This document shows, piece by piece, positions 43,908-53,205 of a DNA stretch of 64,000 nt; position 1 is the first letter of the stretch; every line of letters begins with the position of its first letter. This DNA comes from JAJEEA01 sp965116765 (GTDB lineage: Bacteria; Acidobacteriota; Vicinamibacteria; Vicinamibacterales; UBA8438). Location: assembly GCA_965116765.1 (NCBI GenBank), contig OZ220718.1, positions 4,960,001 through 5,024,000 of the forward strand. The letters run 5' to 3'. Position numbers and translations under genes: made by a program. The notes below the pieces were generated by a model, which searched no databases, was not told the DNA's origin, and worked only from the letters and a program-made list of their open reading frames with translations.

Positions 43908-44507
43908 ATGTCCGACTACCGCCGGAGACTCGGTCTGCCGCACTCGCCCACCCTGCACGAGGTCCGGCGCGCCTGGCGCGACCTCGCGCGGCGGTCCCGG
44001 GCGCAGCGCGGCGAGCCGGGCGAGCGGCTCGACACGTGGCACGTGGCCTATGCCGTGGACGCGCCGGACGGCGTCGCGGCGGGGCGGGGCCCGTCCGCGG
44101 TCGCGCCGGCGCGCGCGGAGGCGAGCGACGAGGCCTTTCGCGACGAGGTGGACGTCGACTTCCCGTCGATGGCGAAGCTCGTCGACCGCATGCGGCGATC
44201 GTTCCTCGGCGAGGCCGCCCCGTGTCTCCTGTCCGCCGACGTGCGCCTGACGCCGTCGCAGGCCGACCGCGGCGTCAGCGTGCCGTTCGACGTGTCCCTG
44301 CGCCATACCTGCCCCGCGTGCGGCGGGCGCGGCGAGGTGTGGCCCGACCCCTGCGGCGCCTGTCACGGCAGCGGGGCGGGGCTGCTGCCGCATCAGCTCC
44401 AGCTCGTGGTGCCGCCGGGGGTGAGGGATGGCACCTGCCTGCGTTTCGACGTGACTCCCCCCTACGCGCCGGCGGCCCGCGTCCGGATGCGCATCTCGGT
44501 GCCGTGA
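43908..44507 (+). CDS. DnaJ-related protein with half zinc-finger and degenerate J region
   Basis: This 199-residue product begins like a J domain (DYRRRLGLPHSPTLHEVRRA) but lacks the HPD tripeptide required to stimulate DnaK. Later it has two cysteine motifs CPACGGRGEV and CGACHGSGAG, half of the four found in DnaJ, then a segment like DnaJ's substrate-binding domain (LQLVVPPGVRDGTCLRF). It could be a specialised chaperone adaptor, and it may not act through DnaK. Confidence 0.6.
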   Translation: MSDYRRRLGLPHSPTLHEVRRAWRDLARRSRAQRGEPGERLDTWHVAYAVDAPDGVAAGRGPSAVAPARAEASDEAFRDEVDVDFPSMAKLVDRMRRSFLGEAAPCLLSADVRLTPSQADRGVSVPFDVSLRHTCPACGGRGEVWPDPCGACHGSGAGLLPHQLQLVVPPGVRDGTCLRFDVTPPYAPAARVRMRISVP

Positions 44508-44554
44508 CCCTCCGCGGGCCGGACGCACGGCCCGACCCGTCCGGGTCGGCGTCT

Positions 44555-45416
44555 TCAGAACTTGTCGGTGTACTCGCTGACGCCCGGCACCAGCAAACGG
44601 CCGCCCTGCAACGCCTTCGCGATGCAGGCGACATGGAGCACCAGCACCCCGAGCTGGGCCAGAGGCGCGAGCAGGAACGCGAGCCACCCCGCCATGCCGC
44701 TCAGGATCGCGAGGGCCATGAACCCGACGAACTCGGTCCCGAACAGGACCAGTCCGTGCTTGGCGTGCCACCGCACCTCGTGGTCCTGCTCCTCCACGAG
44801 GAGCGGGACGAGCGCCAGCAGCCAGAGGTAGGCCAACACGATCATCAACCCCCGGTTCGGCGACGCGGCTCCCGGTGGCGGGGCTCCCGGCGGGGGCGCC
44901 CCCGGTGATGCGGTTCCCGGCGGCGGCGGGGCTCCCGGCGGTGGGGCTCCCGGCGGGGCGGAGCCGGGAGGCGGCGGTGCGGGGGGCGGAGCCGACGCGG
45001 AGGGTGCCGCAGTCTCGGCCGTCGGCGGTGCGGTCGCCGGCGCGGCCTCGGGAGCTGGCGGTTCGGCCCCGGCCGTCGGCGGTGCGACCCCGGCCGTCGG
45101 CGGTGCGCCCGGCCGTCAGCGGTTCGGCCCCGGCCGTCGGCGGTGCGGTCGCGGGAGTCGGCGGTGCGGTCGCGGGAGTCGGCGGTGCGGTCGCGGGGGT
45201 CGGCGGTTCGGTCGCGGGGGTCGGCGGTTCGGTCGCGGGGGTCGGCGGTTCGGTCGCGGGAGTCGGCGGCGCGGTCGCGGGAGTCAGCGGCGCGGCTTCG
45301 GGAGCTGGCGGTGCGGTCGCGGGAGTCGGCGGCGCGGTCGCGGGAGCCGGTGACGCGGGTGAGGACGGCGGTGGCGGCGGGGTCGGCGCCGAATGGGGCG
45401 TCTGTTCGTCGGTCAT
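44555..45416 (-). CDS. Membrane protein (DUF4870-like) with long Pro/Ala/Thr repeat N terminus, frameshifted in the repeats
   Basis: The C-terminal 97 residues (IVLAYLWLLALVPLLVEEQD, HEVRWHAKHGLVLFGTEF) form a small four-helix membrane domain like DUF4870. The preceding 180 residues are low-complexity: copies of PPTPATA or PPTPATE, then PPTAGAE and GAPPPGAPP. An apparent shift near 45100-45115 separates the first repeats (from ATG 45416) from the rest. GGAG precedes the ATG. Because the frame break lies in repetitive DNA it may be an assembly error or slippage. The short-form protein alone could start at TTG 44848. Confidence 0.6.
45134..45345. repeat. 21-base tandem repeat in the membrane-protein gene
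   Basis: About ten copies of a 21-base unit (GTCGCGGGAGTCGGCGGTGCG and close variants) encode PPTPATA and PPTPATE on the minus strand. Copies near 45170-45260 are almost identical, a layout that invites slippage and copy-number change. Confidence 0.85.
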
Positions 45417-45585
45417 CATCATCTCCGGGCGCGGACCGGCGGTCCGCACCGGCTCCGGGCGCGTGCGTCCGGCCGTCCGGCCGGACCACTTGCTAGAGTT
45501 TCTACGATCTGACTAAGCTGAGAGTTCCGTTGTGGTCGTGCCGTGGCGGGAGGCGTCACCCGCGACCGGGAAGTGTCGAGGACCC

Positions 45586-46683
45586 ATGCAGGCAGTCGAA
45601 CCGTCGGCCGTGATGGAAGCGCTTCGCGTCGTTCGCGACCCGGATCTGGGCCGCGACATCGTCAGCCTCGGATTCGTGAAGGACCTCCGTGTCGACGCCG
45701 GACAGGTGTCGTTCGCGATCGAGCTGACCACCCCGGCGTGCCCCGTGAAGGAGCAGATGCACGACCAGGCGGTGGCCGCGGTCTCCGCCCTCGACGGGGT
45801 GACCGGGGTCGACGTCGAGATGACCGCCAACGTGCGGGCGGTGGCCTCGCCCGACGCGGGCCGCGCCCCCATTCCCGGTGTGAAGAACGTCATCGCGGTC
45901 GGGGCCGGCAAGGGGGGCGTCGGCAAGAGCACGGTGGCCGTGAACCTCGCCATCGCGCTGTCGCGGTACGGGGGGCGGGTCGGCCTGATCGACGCGGACG
46001 TCTACGGGCCCAACATCCCGATCATGCTGGGCGTGCGGGCGCAGCTCGAGACCGACGGCAAGAAGATCAAGCCGGCGCGCAAGCACGGGATCCCGGTGGT
46101 GTCGATGGGCTTCCTGACCCAGGACGAGACCCCCATCATCTGGCGCGGCCCGATGCTGCACGGCGTCGTCCAGCAGTTCTTCCGCGAGGTGCGGTGGGAC
46201 GAGCTGGACTACCTGGTGGTCGACATGCCCCCGGGCACGGGAGACGTCGCCCTCAGCCTGAGCCAGACGGTGCCGGTGTCGGGGGCGGTGGTGGTGACGA
46301 CCCCGCAGACCGTCTCCCTCGCCGACTCGCGCCGCGCCGTGGCGATGTACCGGAAGCTCAACGTGCCGGTCCTCGGCCTCGTCGAGAACATGAGCTACTT
46401 CGTGTGTCCGTCCTGCGACCACGAGAGCGACATCTTCGGCAAGGGCGGCGGCGAGACGACGGCCGAGGCGGTGGGCGTCCCGTTCCTCGGGCGCATCCCG
46501 ATCTACCAGCCGATCCGCGAGGGGGGCGACTCGGGGAACCCGCTCGTCGTCGCCGAGCCGGAGTCGCCGGCCGCCCAGGCGTTCCGCGACGTGGCGGAGC
46601 GCACCGCGGCCGAGGTGTCGATCGCCGCTCTCGGCGCCGTCGCGCCCGGCGGCGCGGCCGCCGCCCCCGCCGGGGTGTCGTGA
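45586..46683 (+). CDS. apbC: Mrp/ApbC-type Fe-S cluster carrier ATPase
   Basis: This 365-residue protein has an N-terminal MIP18/DUF59 domain (ALRVVRDPDLGRDIVSLGFV), then a P-loop domain with the deviant Walker A AGKGGVGKSTVAVNLA (about residues 107-122), VGLIDADVYGPNIPIMLGV and the paired cysteines of FVCPSCDHESDIF. It is a SIMIBI-class ATPase that carries and delivers [4Fe-4S] clusters; note that this Mrp is unrelated to the Mrp antiporter at the left edge. ATG 45586 has weak ribosome-binding sequence. Confidence 0.94.
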   Translation: MQAVEPSAVMEALRVVRDPDLGRDIVSLGFVKDLRVDAGQVSFAIELTTPACPVKEQMHDQAVAAVSALDGVTGVDVEMTANVRAVASPDAGRAPIPGVKNVIAVGAGKGGVGKSTVAVNLAIALSRYGGRVGLIDADVYGPNIPIMLGVRAQLETDGKKIKPARKHGIPVVSMGFLTQDETPIIWRGPMLHGVVQQFFREVRWDELDYLVVDMPPGTGDVALSLSQTVPVSGAVVVTTPQTVSLADSRRAVAMYRKLNVPVLGLVENMSYFVCPSCDHESDIFGKGGGETTAEAVGVPFLGRIPIYQPIREGGDSGNPLVVAEPESPAAQAFRDVAERTAAEVSIAALGAVAPGGAAAAPAGVS

Positions 46684-46798
46684 GGCAGTGCCCGGCCCCG
46701 CCGCGTCGCGCCGGGACCCGCCAGGACGCGGTGGGGGCCCTCGCCAGCGGGTCGGCGGCGCTCCGCCCCGGCGGTCGGCGGTCGCTCCGCCCCGGCGG

Positions 46799-47413
46799 TC
46801 AGCGGCGCTCCGCCTCGCCGGTCATCGGTACGAAGAGCACCGGGAGCACCGCCTCCTCGGTGACGCCGTCGTCGGTGCGGGTCAGCACCGTCAGCGTCTG
46901 CCGGTAGTCGCCCACCGGGATGATCATCCGCCCGCCGACGGCGAGCTGGTCGACGAGGGGCTGCGGGACGTGGTCGGGCGCCGCCGTCACCATGATGGCG
47001 TCGAACGGGGCCGCCTCCGGCCACCCCGCGTAGCCGTCGCCCTCGCGGAGCCGCACGTTGTCGTAGCCCAGCTCGGCGAGGGTGGCGGCGGCGCGGGCGG
47101 CGAGGGGAGGCACGATCTCGATGGAGTACACGGTGTCGGCCAGCTCCGCGAGCACCGCCGTCTGGTAGCCCGAGCCGGTGCCGATCTCGAGCACCCGCGC
47201 GCCGGGCGCCAGCCGCAGGGCCTGCGTCATGTAGGCCACGACGTAGGGCTGCGAGATGGTCTGCCGGTAGCCGATGGGCAGCGGCCGGTCGTCGTAGGCC
47301 GCCGCGCGGACGTCGTCGGGGACGAAGCGATGGCGCAGCACCCGCTGCATGACCTCGATGACGCGGGGATCGGTGATGTCACGGGCGATGAGCTGTCGCT
47401 CGACCATCGACAT
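46799..47413 (-). CDS. pcm: Protein-L-isoaspartate O-methyltransferase
   Basis: This 204-residue enzyme has VERQLIARDITDPRVIEVMQ, RVLEIGTGSGYQTAVLAELA (SAM binding) and FDAIMVTAAPDHVPQPLVDQ, all typical of Pcm. It repairs isoaspartyl residues in aged proteins. ATG 47413 gives the canonical short form. Upstream the same frame remains open and reads LSLALLACTAPADT, which looks like a lipoprotein signal with a lipobox, but no ATG, GTG or TTG start precedes it convincingly. Either a secreted longer form exists, or this is chance. Confidence 0.92.
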   Translation of the reverse strand: MSMVERQLIARDITDPRVIEVMQRVLRHRFVPDDVRAAAYDDRPLPIGYRQTISQPYVVAYMTQALRLAPGARVLEIGTGSGYQTAVLAELADTVYSIEIVPPLAARAAATLAELGYDNVRLREGDGYAGWPEAAPFDAIMVTAAPDHVPQPLVDQLAVGGRMIIPVGDYRQTLTVLTRTDDGVTEEAVLPVLFVPMTGEAERR

Positions 47414-47599
47414 GCGGTCGCTCTCCCGGTCGGAAGGGGGCTGGGCGGCCGTGCCCGCGGCGGCTGACGCGGCGCCGGCCGACGTGCCTTCGGCGGCTGG
47501 CGCGGCGCCGGCCACGGTGTCGGCCGGCGCCGTGCAGGCGAGGAGGGCCAGCGACAGGGCCGTCGCGGTCGCGGCTCCGGCCCTGCCGCGCCTCGGGCG

Positions 47600-47700
47600 C
47601 CGACCATGACCAGGGGTGGGAGTCCGCGCCGTGGAACGGCCCGGACTCGTGGAGGGTTGCGGCAAGGGGAGGCCGCGGCGCGACCATGGGGTCGCGTGGG
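47600..47700. repeat. Degenerate copy of the intergenic repeat family
   Basis: The sequence contains GGGAGTCCGCGCCGTGGAAC with GGCCCGGACTCGTGGAGGG, matching the arm-and-loop part of the repeat family in decayed form. It lies between pcm and the deacetylase gene. Confidence 0.45.
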
Positions 47701-47749
47701 AGCTTCGCGGGCGCGCGACTCCCGGCGCGGCCGTTTCCGGGCGAGGCCG

Positions 47750-48457
47750 ATGTTTCTGCTTCTCGTCACCGCCGGCGCGGGCGTGTTCCTGCTGTCGCAT
47801 ATCGCTCCCTTTCCCTTCGTCCTGGACGCGCTGACCCCGGCGCCCTCCCGCTGGAGCATGCCGGCCGCCGGCACGCCCACAATCTACCTCACCTACGACG
47901 ACGGCCCGAACCCGACCGCCACCCCCGACCTGCTCGACGTGCTCGCCCGCGAGGGGGCGGTCGCCACCTTCTTCGTGCTCGACCGCCACCTCACGGCCGA
48001 GACCGCGCCCATCGTCGAGCGGATGTTCCGCGACGGGCACGCGGTGGCCCTGCACTCGCACACGCGGCGGCTTCTGCTGCTGTCGCCCGACGAGCTCGGC
48101 CGCAACCTGATCGCGGCCGCCGACCGCATCGAGCGGCTCACCGGCCACCGGCCGTGTCCGGCCTTCCGCCCCCACGGCGGGTGGCGCAGCGGGCTCATGT
48201 ACGAGGGCCTGAGGCGGATAGACCACACCCTGATCGGCTGGGGCTGGTTCCTCTGGGACTGGGACTGGTTCCGGACGCGGGACCCGGATCGGCTGGTGCG
48301 GCGCTTCGCGGGCCGGGTGTCCGACGGCGACATCATCGTCATGCACGACGGCCACCACGAGGACCCGCGCCCGGACCGCCGCTACGCCGTCGACGCCACC
48401 GCCGGCCTCGTGCCGGCGCTGCGCGCGGCGGGCTTCGCGTTCGGCACCGTGTGTTGA
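47750..48457 (+). CDS. NodB-like polysaccharide deacetylase
   Basis: This 235-residue protein has an N-terminal hydrophobic anchor or signal (MFLLLVTAGAGVFLLSHIAP) then the NodB domain with YLTYDDGPNPTATPDLLDVL (catalytic base and metal Asp), HSHTRR (metal His pair), FRPHGGWRSGLMY and IIVMHDGHHED. It removes acetyl groups from amino-sugar polymers such as peptidoglycan or chitin-like chains at the cell surface. GAGG lies five bases before ATG 47750. Confidence 0.9.
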   Translation: MFLLLVTAGAGVFLLSHIAPFPFVLDALTPAPSRWSMPAAGTPTIYLTYDDGPNPTATPDLLDVLAREGAVATFFVLDRHLTAETAPIVERMFRDGHAVALHSHTRRLLLLSPDELGRNLIAAADRIERLTGHRPCPAFRPHGGWRSGLMYEGLRRIDHTLIGWGWFLWDWDWFRTRDPDRLVRRFAGRVSDGDIIVMHDGHHEDPRPDRRYAVDATAGLVPALRAAGFAFGTVC

Positions 48458-48489
48458 GGCGCGGCGCCGGTCTCGGCGGGACGCGGGGT

Positions 48490-48605
48490 TGCGGCCCCCA
48501 GGACCTGGCCCACCAATCGTCGCCCTCGGCTCCGCTTGGCGCCCGACCAACCTCCAGGAGCGTTGCACGGCGCAGACTCCTGGTCCCGTATCGCGAACAC
48601 TGTCC
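48490..48605. repeat. Copy of the intergenic hairpin repeat
   Basis: The copy reads CGTCGCCCTCGGCTCCGCTT, GGCGCCCGACCAACCTCCAG and ends GCACGGCGCAGACTCCTGG. CCAGGAG at 48554-48560 pairs with CTCCTGG at 48577-48583. It lies between convergent genes. Confidence 0.7.
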
Positions 48606-50421
48606 CTACGGCGCCGGATCGCCGCTGCCCGACAGCCACGCCTCGCGGTTGCGTTTCTGCGCGTCGGTCGGATCATCGACGGGCCGCAGCTCCCAGCGGC
48701 GGCCCGGCGGCGCCGCAGTCTCGACGGGAATGCGGCGGAGCGCCCCCCGCCGCGCCACGAGGACGTCGAGGCGGGCGCCCGCCCCGGCCTGCGCGATTCG
48801 GGCGCCCCACTCGGACGGCAGCACCCGGTGGTCGCCGATGGCGAGAATCTCGTCGTCGACGTTGAAGCCGGCCGCGTGGGCCGGCGTGTCCCGGGGCACC
48901 TGGGCCACGAGAAGGCGGCCGCCCGCGGCGCGCGTGACGACGCCGATCCAGCCGTCCTCGTCTCCCCACCGGATCGTCGCCGAAGGTCAGCCCCAGCCAG
49001 TCGAGGGCCTCCGCGTAGTCGAGCTCGGCGGTGGTGTCGAGGGCGTGCGCGAGCCAGCCCGACAGGGGCACGCCGGCCACCGCCTCGGCGGTGGCCCTGA
49101 ACTCGTTGGGCATGAACCCGCGGGCGCCGGAGTAGCGGGCCCAGGCGCGGCGCAGGACGTCGTCGAGGGTCTTCGCTCCGCCCGTCGCGGCGCGTATGCG
49201 CATGTCGAGCAGGAACCCGACCACCGCCCCCTTCGTGTAGTAGCTGACCGAGGTGTTCCGCGAGTTCTCGTCGGGGCGGTAGAACTTGATCCACGCGTCC
49301 CAGGACGCCAGCGAGACCGGCTGCACCTCGCGTCCCGGCGTGGTCTGCAGCCCGCGGATCTGGCGGGACAGCGAGGCCAGGTACTCCTGCTCGGTCGAGA
49401 GCCCGGCCCGGTGCACCGCGAGGTCGGCGTAGTAGACGGTCAGCCCCTCGACGACCCACAGGCTCTCGGTGTGGACCTCGGCCTCGTAGTCGAACGGCCC
49501 GAGCTCGACGGGCCGCAGGCGCTTCCCGTTCCAGGCATGGAACAGCTCGTGGCTGACGAGGCCGAGCCAGCGGAGGTAGCGGGGGCGCGACGAGGTCGTC
49601 CAGCGGCTGGTCATGAGCAGCGTCGAGTTGCCGTGCTCGAGGCCGCCGCCGGCCTCGGTGATCATGTTCAGGAACGCATAGCGCTCGTAGGGCATCACGC
49701 CCCACATGCGGTGCAGCTCGCGGGTGATGCGCTCGGTGTCGTCCGCCGACCGCGGGCCGTCCCAGACCCCCGATTCGCCGACGTTGACGAGCTCGTGGGG
49801 CACCCCGGCGACGGTGAACGGATGGACGGTCGGATTGCCGGCCACGATCGGCGAGTCGACGAGGGTGTCGAAGTCGCGGGCGCGCCAGGCGTGGGGGGCG
49901 CCGCCGGGATGCGGCGGCAGCCCCGTCGCGGTGTCTCCCCAGGTTGCCGGGAGCTCCAGGAACACGTCGTGCGGCCGGGCGACGTCGTCGTCGGCCAGGG
50001 TGAGGAACGTCGGCGCGCCGTTCAGCATCGCGAAGTCGGCCTCGATCCAGTTCGTGCGCACCGACATCTCGCGCCCGTAGACCTGGTAGGACACCACGAT
50101 GGCGTCCGCCCCCCCGGTGGCCGCCCGCCAGCGGTTCTTGCGCGACTTCTCGATCGGCAGAGGCTCGCCGCCGGGGGTGCGGGCGGTGACCCCCTCGACG
50201 TGCCGGGCGTACTCGCGGACCAGGTACGACCCCGGCGTCCACACCGCCATCATCAGCTCGACCGCGGGCCGTCCGCCGGTCGGGACGAGGGCGTCGACGG
50301 CGACGTAGTGGGTGTGCGGGGCGGGGAACCGCAGCGTATAGGCGATGGGCTCGGGCGCCTGGGCGGCCGCCGGCGGCGCCGAAGCGAGCGTCAGGGCTGC
50401 GACGAAGAGGAGTCTGCGCAC
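48606..50421 (-). CDS. M61-family (glycyl) aminopeptidase with PDZ domain, frameshifted
   Basis: A signal peptide (RRLLFVAALTLASAPPAAAQ) precedes an M61 N-terminal domain (MAVWTPGSYLVREYARHVEG) and the zinc motif SHELFHAWNGKRLRP with a downstream SLWVVEGLTVYYADL. The frame is broken near 48976: after LDWLGLTFGDD the coding continues in another frame as IRWGDEDGWIGVVTRA and a PDZ domain (AHAAGFNVDDEILAIGDHRV). One extra G accounts for the shift. Relatives have one continuous peptidase-PDZ chain of about 600 residues, so sequencing error is likely. GTG 50421 is taken as the start because it begins the signal peptide. Confidence 0.82.
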
Positions 50422-50454
50422 GTGGGTACCGTCCTTCCCGGTCTCGGCATGGTC

Positions 50455-50560
50455 GTCTGCCAGGCGTCTGCGCCGTGGAACGGCGCGGGCTCCTGGAGGG
50501 TCGGTTGGGGCGCCGGCGGGGCCGAAGGCGACGATGGGCGGGCCGGGCGCATCCGGTGAC
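50455..50560. repeat. Copy of the intergenic hairpin repeat (reverse orientation)
   Basis: The copy contains CCAGGCGTCTGCGCCGT then GGAACGGCGCGGGCTCCTGG, forming an imperfect hairpin at 50459-50497, and GGGCCGAAGGCGACGATGGG. It overlaps the upstream region of the M61 gene. Confidence 0.65.
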
Positions 50561-50674
50561 GGAAGCCCGGCTGCACCCGACCCGGCCGGCGATGCACCCG
50601 CCGGACTGTCGGTTCCGCGGAGCTGACGCAGCTTCATGGTCACGATATGCCTCATGGGCTCTCGTCGCGCCCGG

Positions 50675-51697
50675 TCAGGCAGGCGGCGCCGCGCGGCGTT
50701 CCGCCACCGGCCGCGAGAGCTCGCGGGCGGCGACGGCGGCCCCGAGCAGGGCGGGGCGCTCCTCCAGGATCACCCGCACCGGCACCTGCTCGAGAAGGCC
50801 GCGCATCGGAGGCTTGTCGAGGAAGGCGTCGATGAAGCCGCCGGTCCGCACGGCGGGCAACAGGTTGGGCACGATGCCGCCGCCGATGTAGACGCCGGCG
50901 GTGGCCACGGTCCGGAGGGCGAGGTTGCCGGCCGCCGCCCCGAGCGCGGACACGAACAGGCGCAGGGCCTCCGCGCAGGCCGCGCAGGCCCCGGCGAGGG
51001 CGCCCGCGGTGACCGCGGCGGGCCGGTCCCCCGGCCGGTCGGGCAACGCGTCGCCGGTGCAGGCGGCCCCGCGGTGGGTGAACGCGTGCAGGTTGACCAG
51101 TCCCGGCCCCGAGACCACGTCCTCGAGCGAGACGCGCCCCCGCTCGGCCGCGAACGCCGCCGCGAAGGCCAGCTCGCGCGGTGTGCGCGCCGCGAAGTCG
51201 GCGTGTCCTCCCTCCGAGGGCATGGGGACCAGGCGGGCGCCGACCCGGTGCAGGGCGGCCTCGCCGAGCCCCGTGCCGGGGGCGATGAGGGCCGCGTTGC
51301 CGCCCGCGGCCGGGACCCCGGCGTGCACGACGGCCAGCTCGTGGGCGGCGAGCCGCGGCACCGCCCAGCCCATCGCCTCGAGGTCGTTGAGGAGCCGGAC
51401 CGACGCCACCCCGAAGCGCTCGCGGATCTCGCGGGCATCGGCCGTCCAGGGGACGTTGGTGAGCCGCGAGACCCCGTCCCGCACCGGTCCCGCCACCCCG
51501 AAGCAGGCCGCCTCCGGGGCCTCGCGGGCCCCCGCGTCGTCGAGGAAGCGGGCCACGACGTCCGTCAACCCGTCGAACTCGAGGGTCGCGTAGCGGGCCG
51601 TCTCGATCGGTTCGGGGCGCGGCGCGCCCGCGTCGAACAGCCCCAGGCAGGTCTTGGTGCCCCCGACGTCACCCGCGAGAATGGTCCGAGGCGTCAT
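50675..51697 (-). CDS. glk: Glucokinase
   Basis: This 340-residue ROK-unrelated, Glk-type glucokinase has the phosphate-binding motif ILAGDVGGTKTCLGLFD, FGVAGPVRDGVSRLTNVPWT, LLNDLEAMGWAVPRL, IAPGTGLGEAAL and PSEGGHADFAAR, all in the order of bacterial Glk. It phosphorylates glucose with ATP at the start of glycolysis. A downstream GGGIVPNLLPAV matches the family's adenosine region. The ATG at 51697 has no strong ribosome-binding site. Confidence 0.93.
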   Translation of the reverse strand: MTPRTILAGDVGGTKTCLGLFDAGAPRPEPIETARYATLEFDGLTDVVARFLDDAGAREAPEAACFGVAGPVRDGVSRLTNVPWTADAREIRERFGVASVRLLNDLEAMGWAVPRLAAHELAVVHAGVPAAGGNAALIAPGTGLGEAALHRVGARLVPMPSEGGHADFAARTPRELAFAAAFAAERGRVSLEDVVSGPGLVNLHAFTHRGAACTGDALPDRPGDRPAAVTAGALAGACAACAEALRLFVSALGAAAGNLALRTVATAGVYIGGGIVPNLLPAVRTGGFIDAFLDKPPMRGLLEQVPVRVILEERPALLGAAVAARELSRPVAERRAAPPA

Positions 51698-51888
51698 CGG
51701 CGGCGCATGTCCCGGTCGTGGTTTCGGCGGCGGCCTTCGGGTCCGGACCGGCGATGGCCTGCCAGGCAGGGCGGCGACGTCGGCCGCCGTCAGCCTGGAC
51801 CGGCGCGGGTCGCGGCGGCGCGGCGGCGCGACCTTCCCGGCGGCTTGACTTCGGGACTATTCTCATTCATCTTGCGGGCGGTGGCATA

Positions 51889-53040
51889 GTGCCCTACCCA
51901 GCCGATTCTCCGTTTCGCGATCAGGTCGTGGTCTTCGCGGGGAGGCTCGCCGCCGTGCATCACCGGGCCGCGCGGCAGCTCGTGGAGCGGATGGGCGGGG
52001 TCGCCGACGACGAGGTGACGGCGCGGACGACGATGCTGGTGGTGGGCGGAGGCTCGACGGCGCGGCGGGGCTCCGCCGCGCGATCCGAAGCCGGCAGCCC
52101 GAAGCTGCGGAAGGCCGAGGAGGTCAACGCGGCCACCCCCGGCCGCGTGCGAATCGTCGCCGAGGACGAGTTCTGCCGGCTCGGCGGCCTGCCGACGGCA
52201 GAGGCCCTCGACCGCCGCTACTACAGCCTGCGGCGCATCCGCCGCCGCTATCCGCGCATCCGCCAGAATCACATCCGCTGCCTCGAGAAGCGGTCGCTGG
52301 TCCGCCCCGCGGCCCGCACCGACGTCGATCGCTACTACGGATTCCAGGGCCTGCGGACGGTCCGCGGCGTCAGCGACGGCCTCGAGCGGGGCAAGCCGTT
52401 CCGGGCGGTGCTGCGGGAGCTCGAGGCGGCGCGCAACGGTCAGCTGACCCTCGACTTCGGCGAGGGCGGCCGGGCCCCGAAGCCGGCGACCATCGTGGCC
52501 CTGCCCGCCCGCCGCCAGCTCGCGATGGGCGGCGCGGCGACGGGGGACGCCGGGGGCGGGGGCGGGGCGCCGTCGGTCGAGGCCTCGCTGGCGATCTCCT
52601 GCTTCCAGGAGGGCGCGGCCCTCGACGAGGGCAACGAGCGCGACCAGATCATGGCCGGCATCGCCTATCGCAAGGCCCTGATGCTCGACCCGAACCTGGT
52701 GCCCGCCCTCATCAACCTCGCCAACGTCCACTACGCCCGCGACGAGCTGGTGGAGGCCCAGGCCCTGTACGAGCGGGCCATGCACCTCGACCCCGAGTGC
52801 TTCGAGGCGCGGTTCAACCTCGGGAACATCCATCACGATCTCGGCCGCCACGGCGACTCGGTGCGGCACTACCGCCGCGCCCTCGAGATCGACCCCACCT
52901 ATCCCGACGCCCACTTCTATCTCGCCGTGACCCTCGAGAAGACCGGCCGCCCGGCCGAGGCCAAGCCGCACTGGCGGGCCTACCGGGAGCTGGCCCCGCA
53001 CGGCGAATGGACGGAGCTGGCCCGGGAGTTCACGGAGTAG
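51889..53040 (+). CDS. BRCT-MerR-TPR three-domain protein
   Basis: The 383-residue protein has a BRCT-like domain (about 8-100; QVVVFAGRLAAVHHRAARQL and EEVNAATPGRVRIVAEDEF), a MerR-type helix-turn-helix (about 110-182; YYSLRRIRRRYPRIRQNHIR, KRSLVRPA, RYYGFQGLRTVRGV) and tetratricopeptide repeats (about 230-375; YRKALMLDPNLVPALINLAN, RYRRALEIDP-like units). BRCT domains bind phosphopeptides or DNA ends, so this could link DNA-damage or signalling to transcription. GTG 51889 is taken as start. Similar proteins occur in Acidobacteriota, but the function is not known to me. Confidence 0.72.
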   Translation: MPYPADSPFRDQVVVFAGRLAAVHHRAARQLVERMGGVADDEVTARTTMLVVGGGSTARRGSAARSEAGSPKLRKAEEVNAATPGRVRIVAEDEFCRLGGLPTAEALDRRYYSLRRIRRRYPRIRQNHIRCLEKRSLVRPAARTDVDRYYGFQGLRTVRGVSDGLERGKPFRAVLRELEAARNGQLTLDFGEGGRAPKPATIVALPARRQLAMGGAATGDAGGGGGAPSVEASLAISCFQEGAALDEGNERDQIMAGIAYRKALMLDPNLVPALINLANVHYARDELVEAQALYERAMHLDPECFEARFNLGNIHHDLGRHGDSVRHYRRALEIDPTYPDAHFYLAVTLEKTGRPAEAKPHWRAYRELAPHGEWTELAREFTE

Positions 53041-53205
53041 ACCCATGCATGCCGACCATGCCGACCCGTCTCGTCCGCTGACCCCGGCCGCCCGCCCGAC
53101 GCCGAGCCGCCCCGGCGGGTCTGCCGGAAGCCGGCCCCGCACGGCGAGCGGATGGGGCCGGCCCGGGAGCTCACGGAGCAGACCCGTGCGTGCCGACCGG
53201 TTTCG
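52990..53205. repeat. Diverged 141-base tandem duplication across a gene junction
   Basis: GGCCCCGCACGGCGAATGGA (from 52992) recurs as GGCCCCGCACGGCGAGCGGA (from 53133), and the similarity continues through CGGAGTAGACCCATGCATGC versus CGGAGCAGACCCGTGCGTGC to the TCGTCC block. The duplication copied the end of the TPR gene and the start region of the next gene, giving two candidate starts (ATG 53045 and GTG 53186). Confidence 0.8.

Noticed and set aside
45134..45345. CRISPR or satellite array
   Set aside because: The 21-base units are contiguous without spacers and translate as PPTPATA or PPTPATE in a gene.
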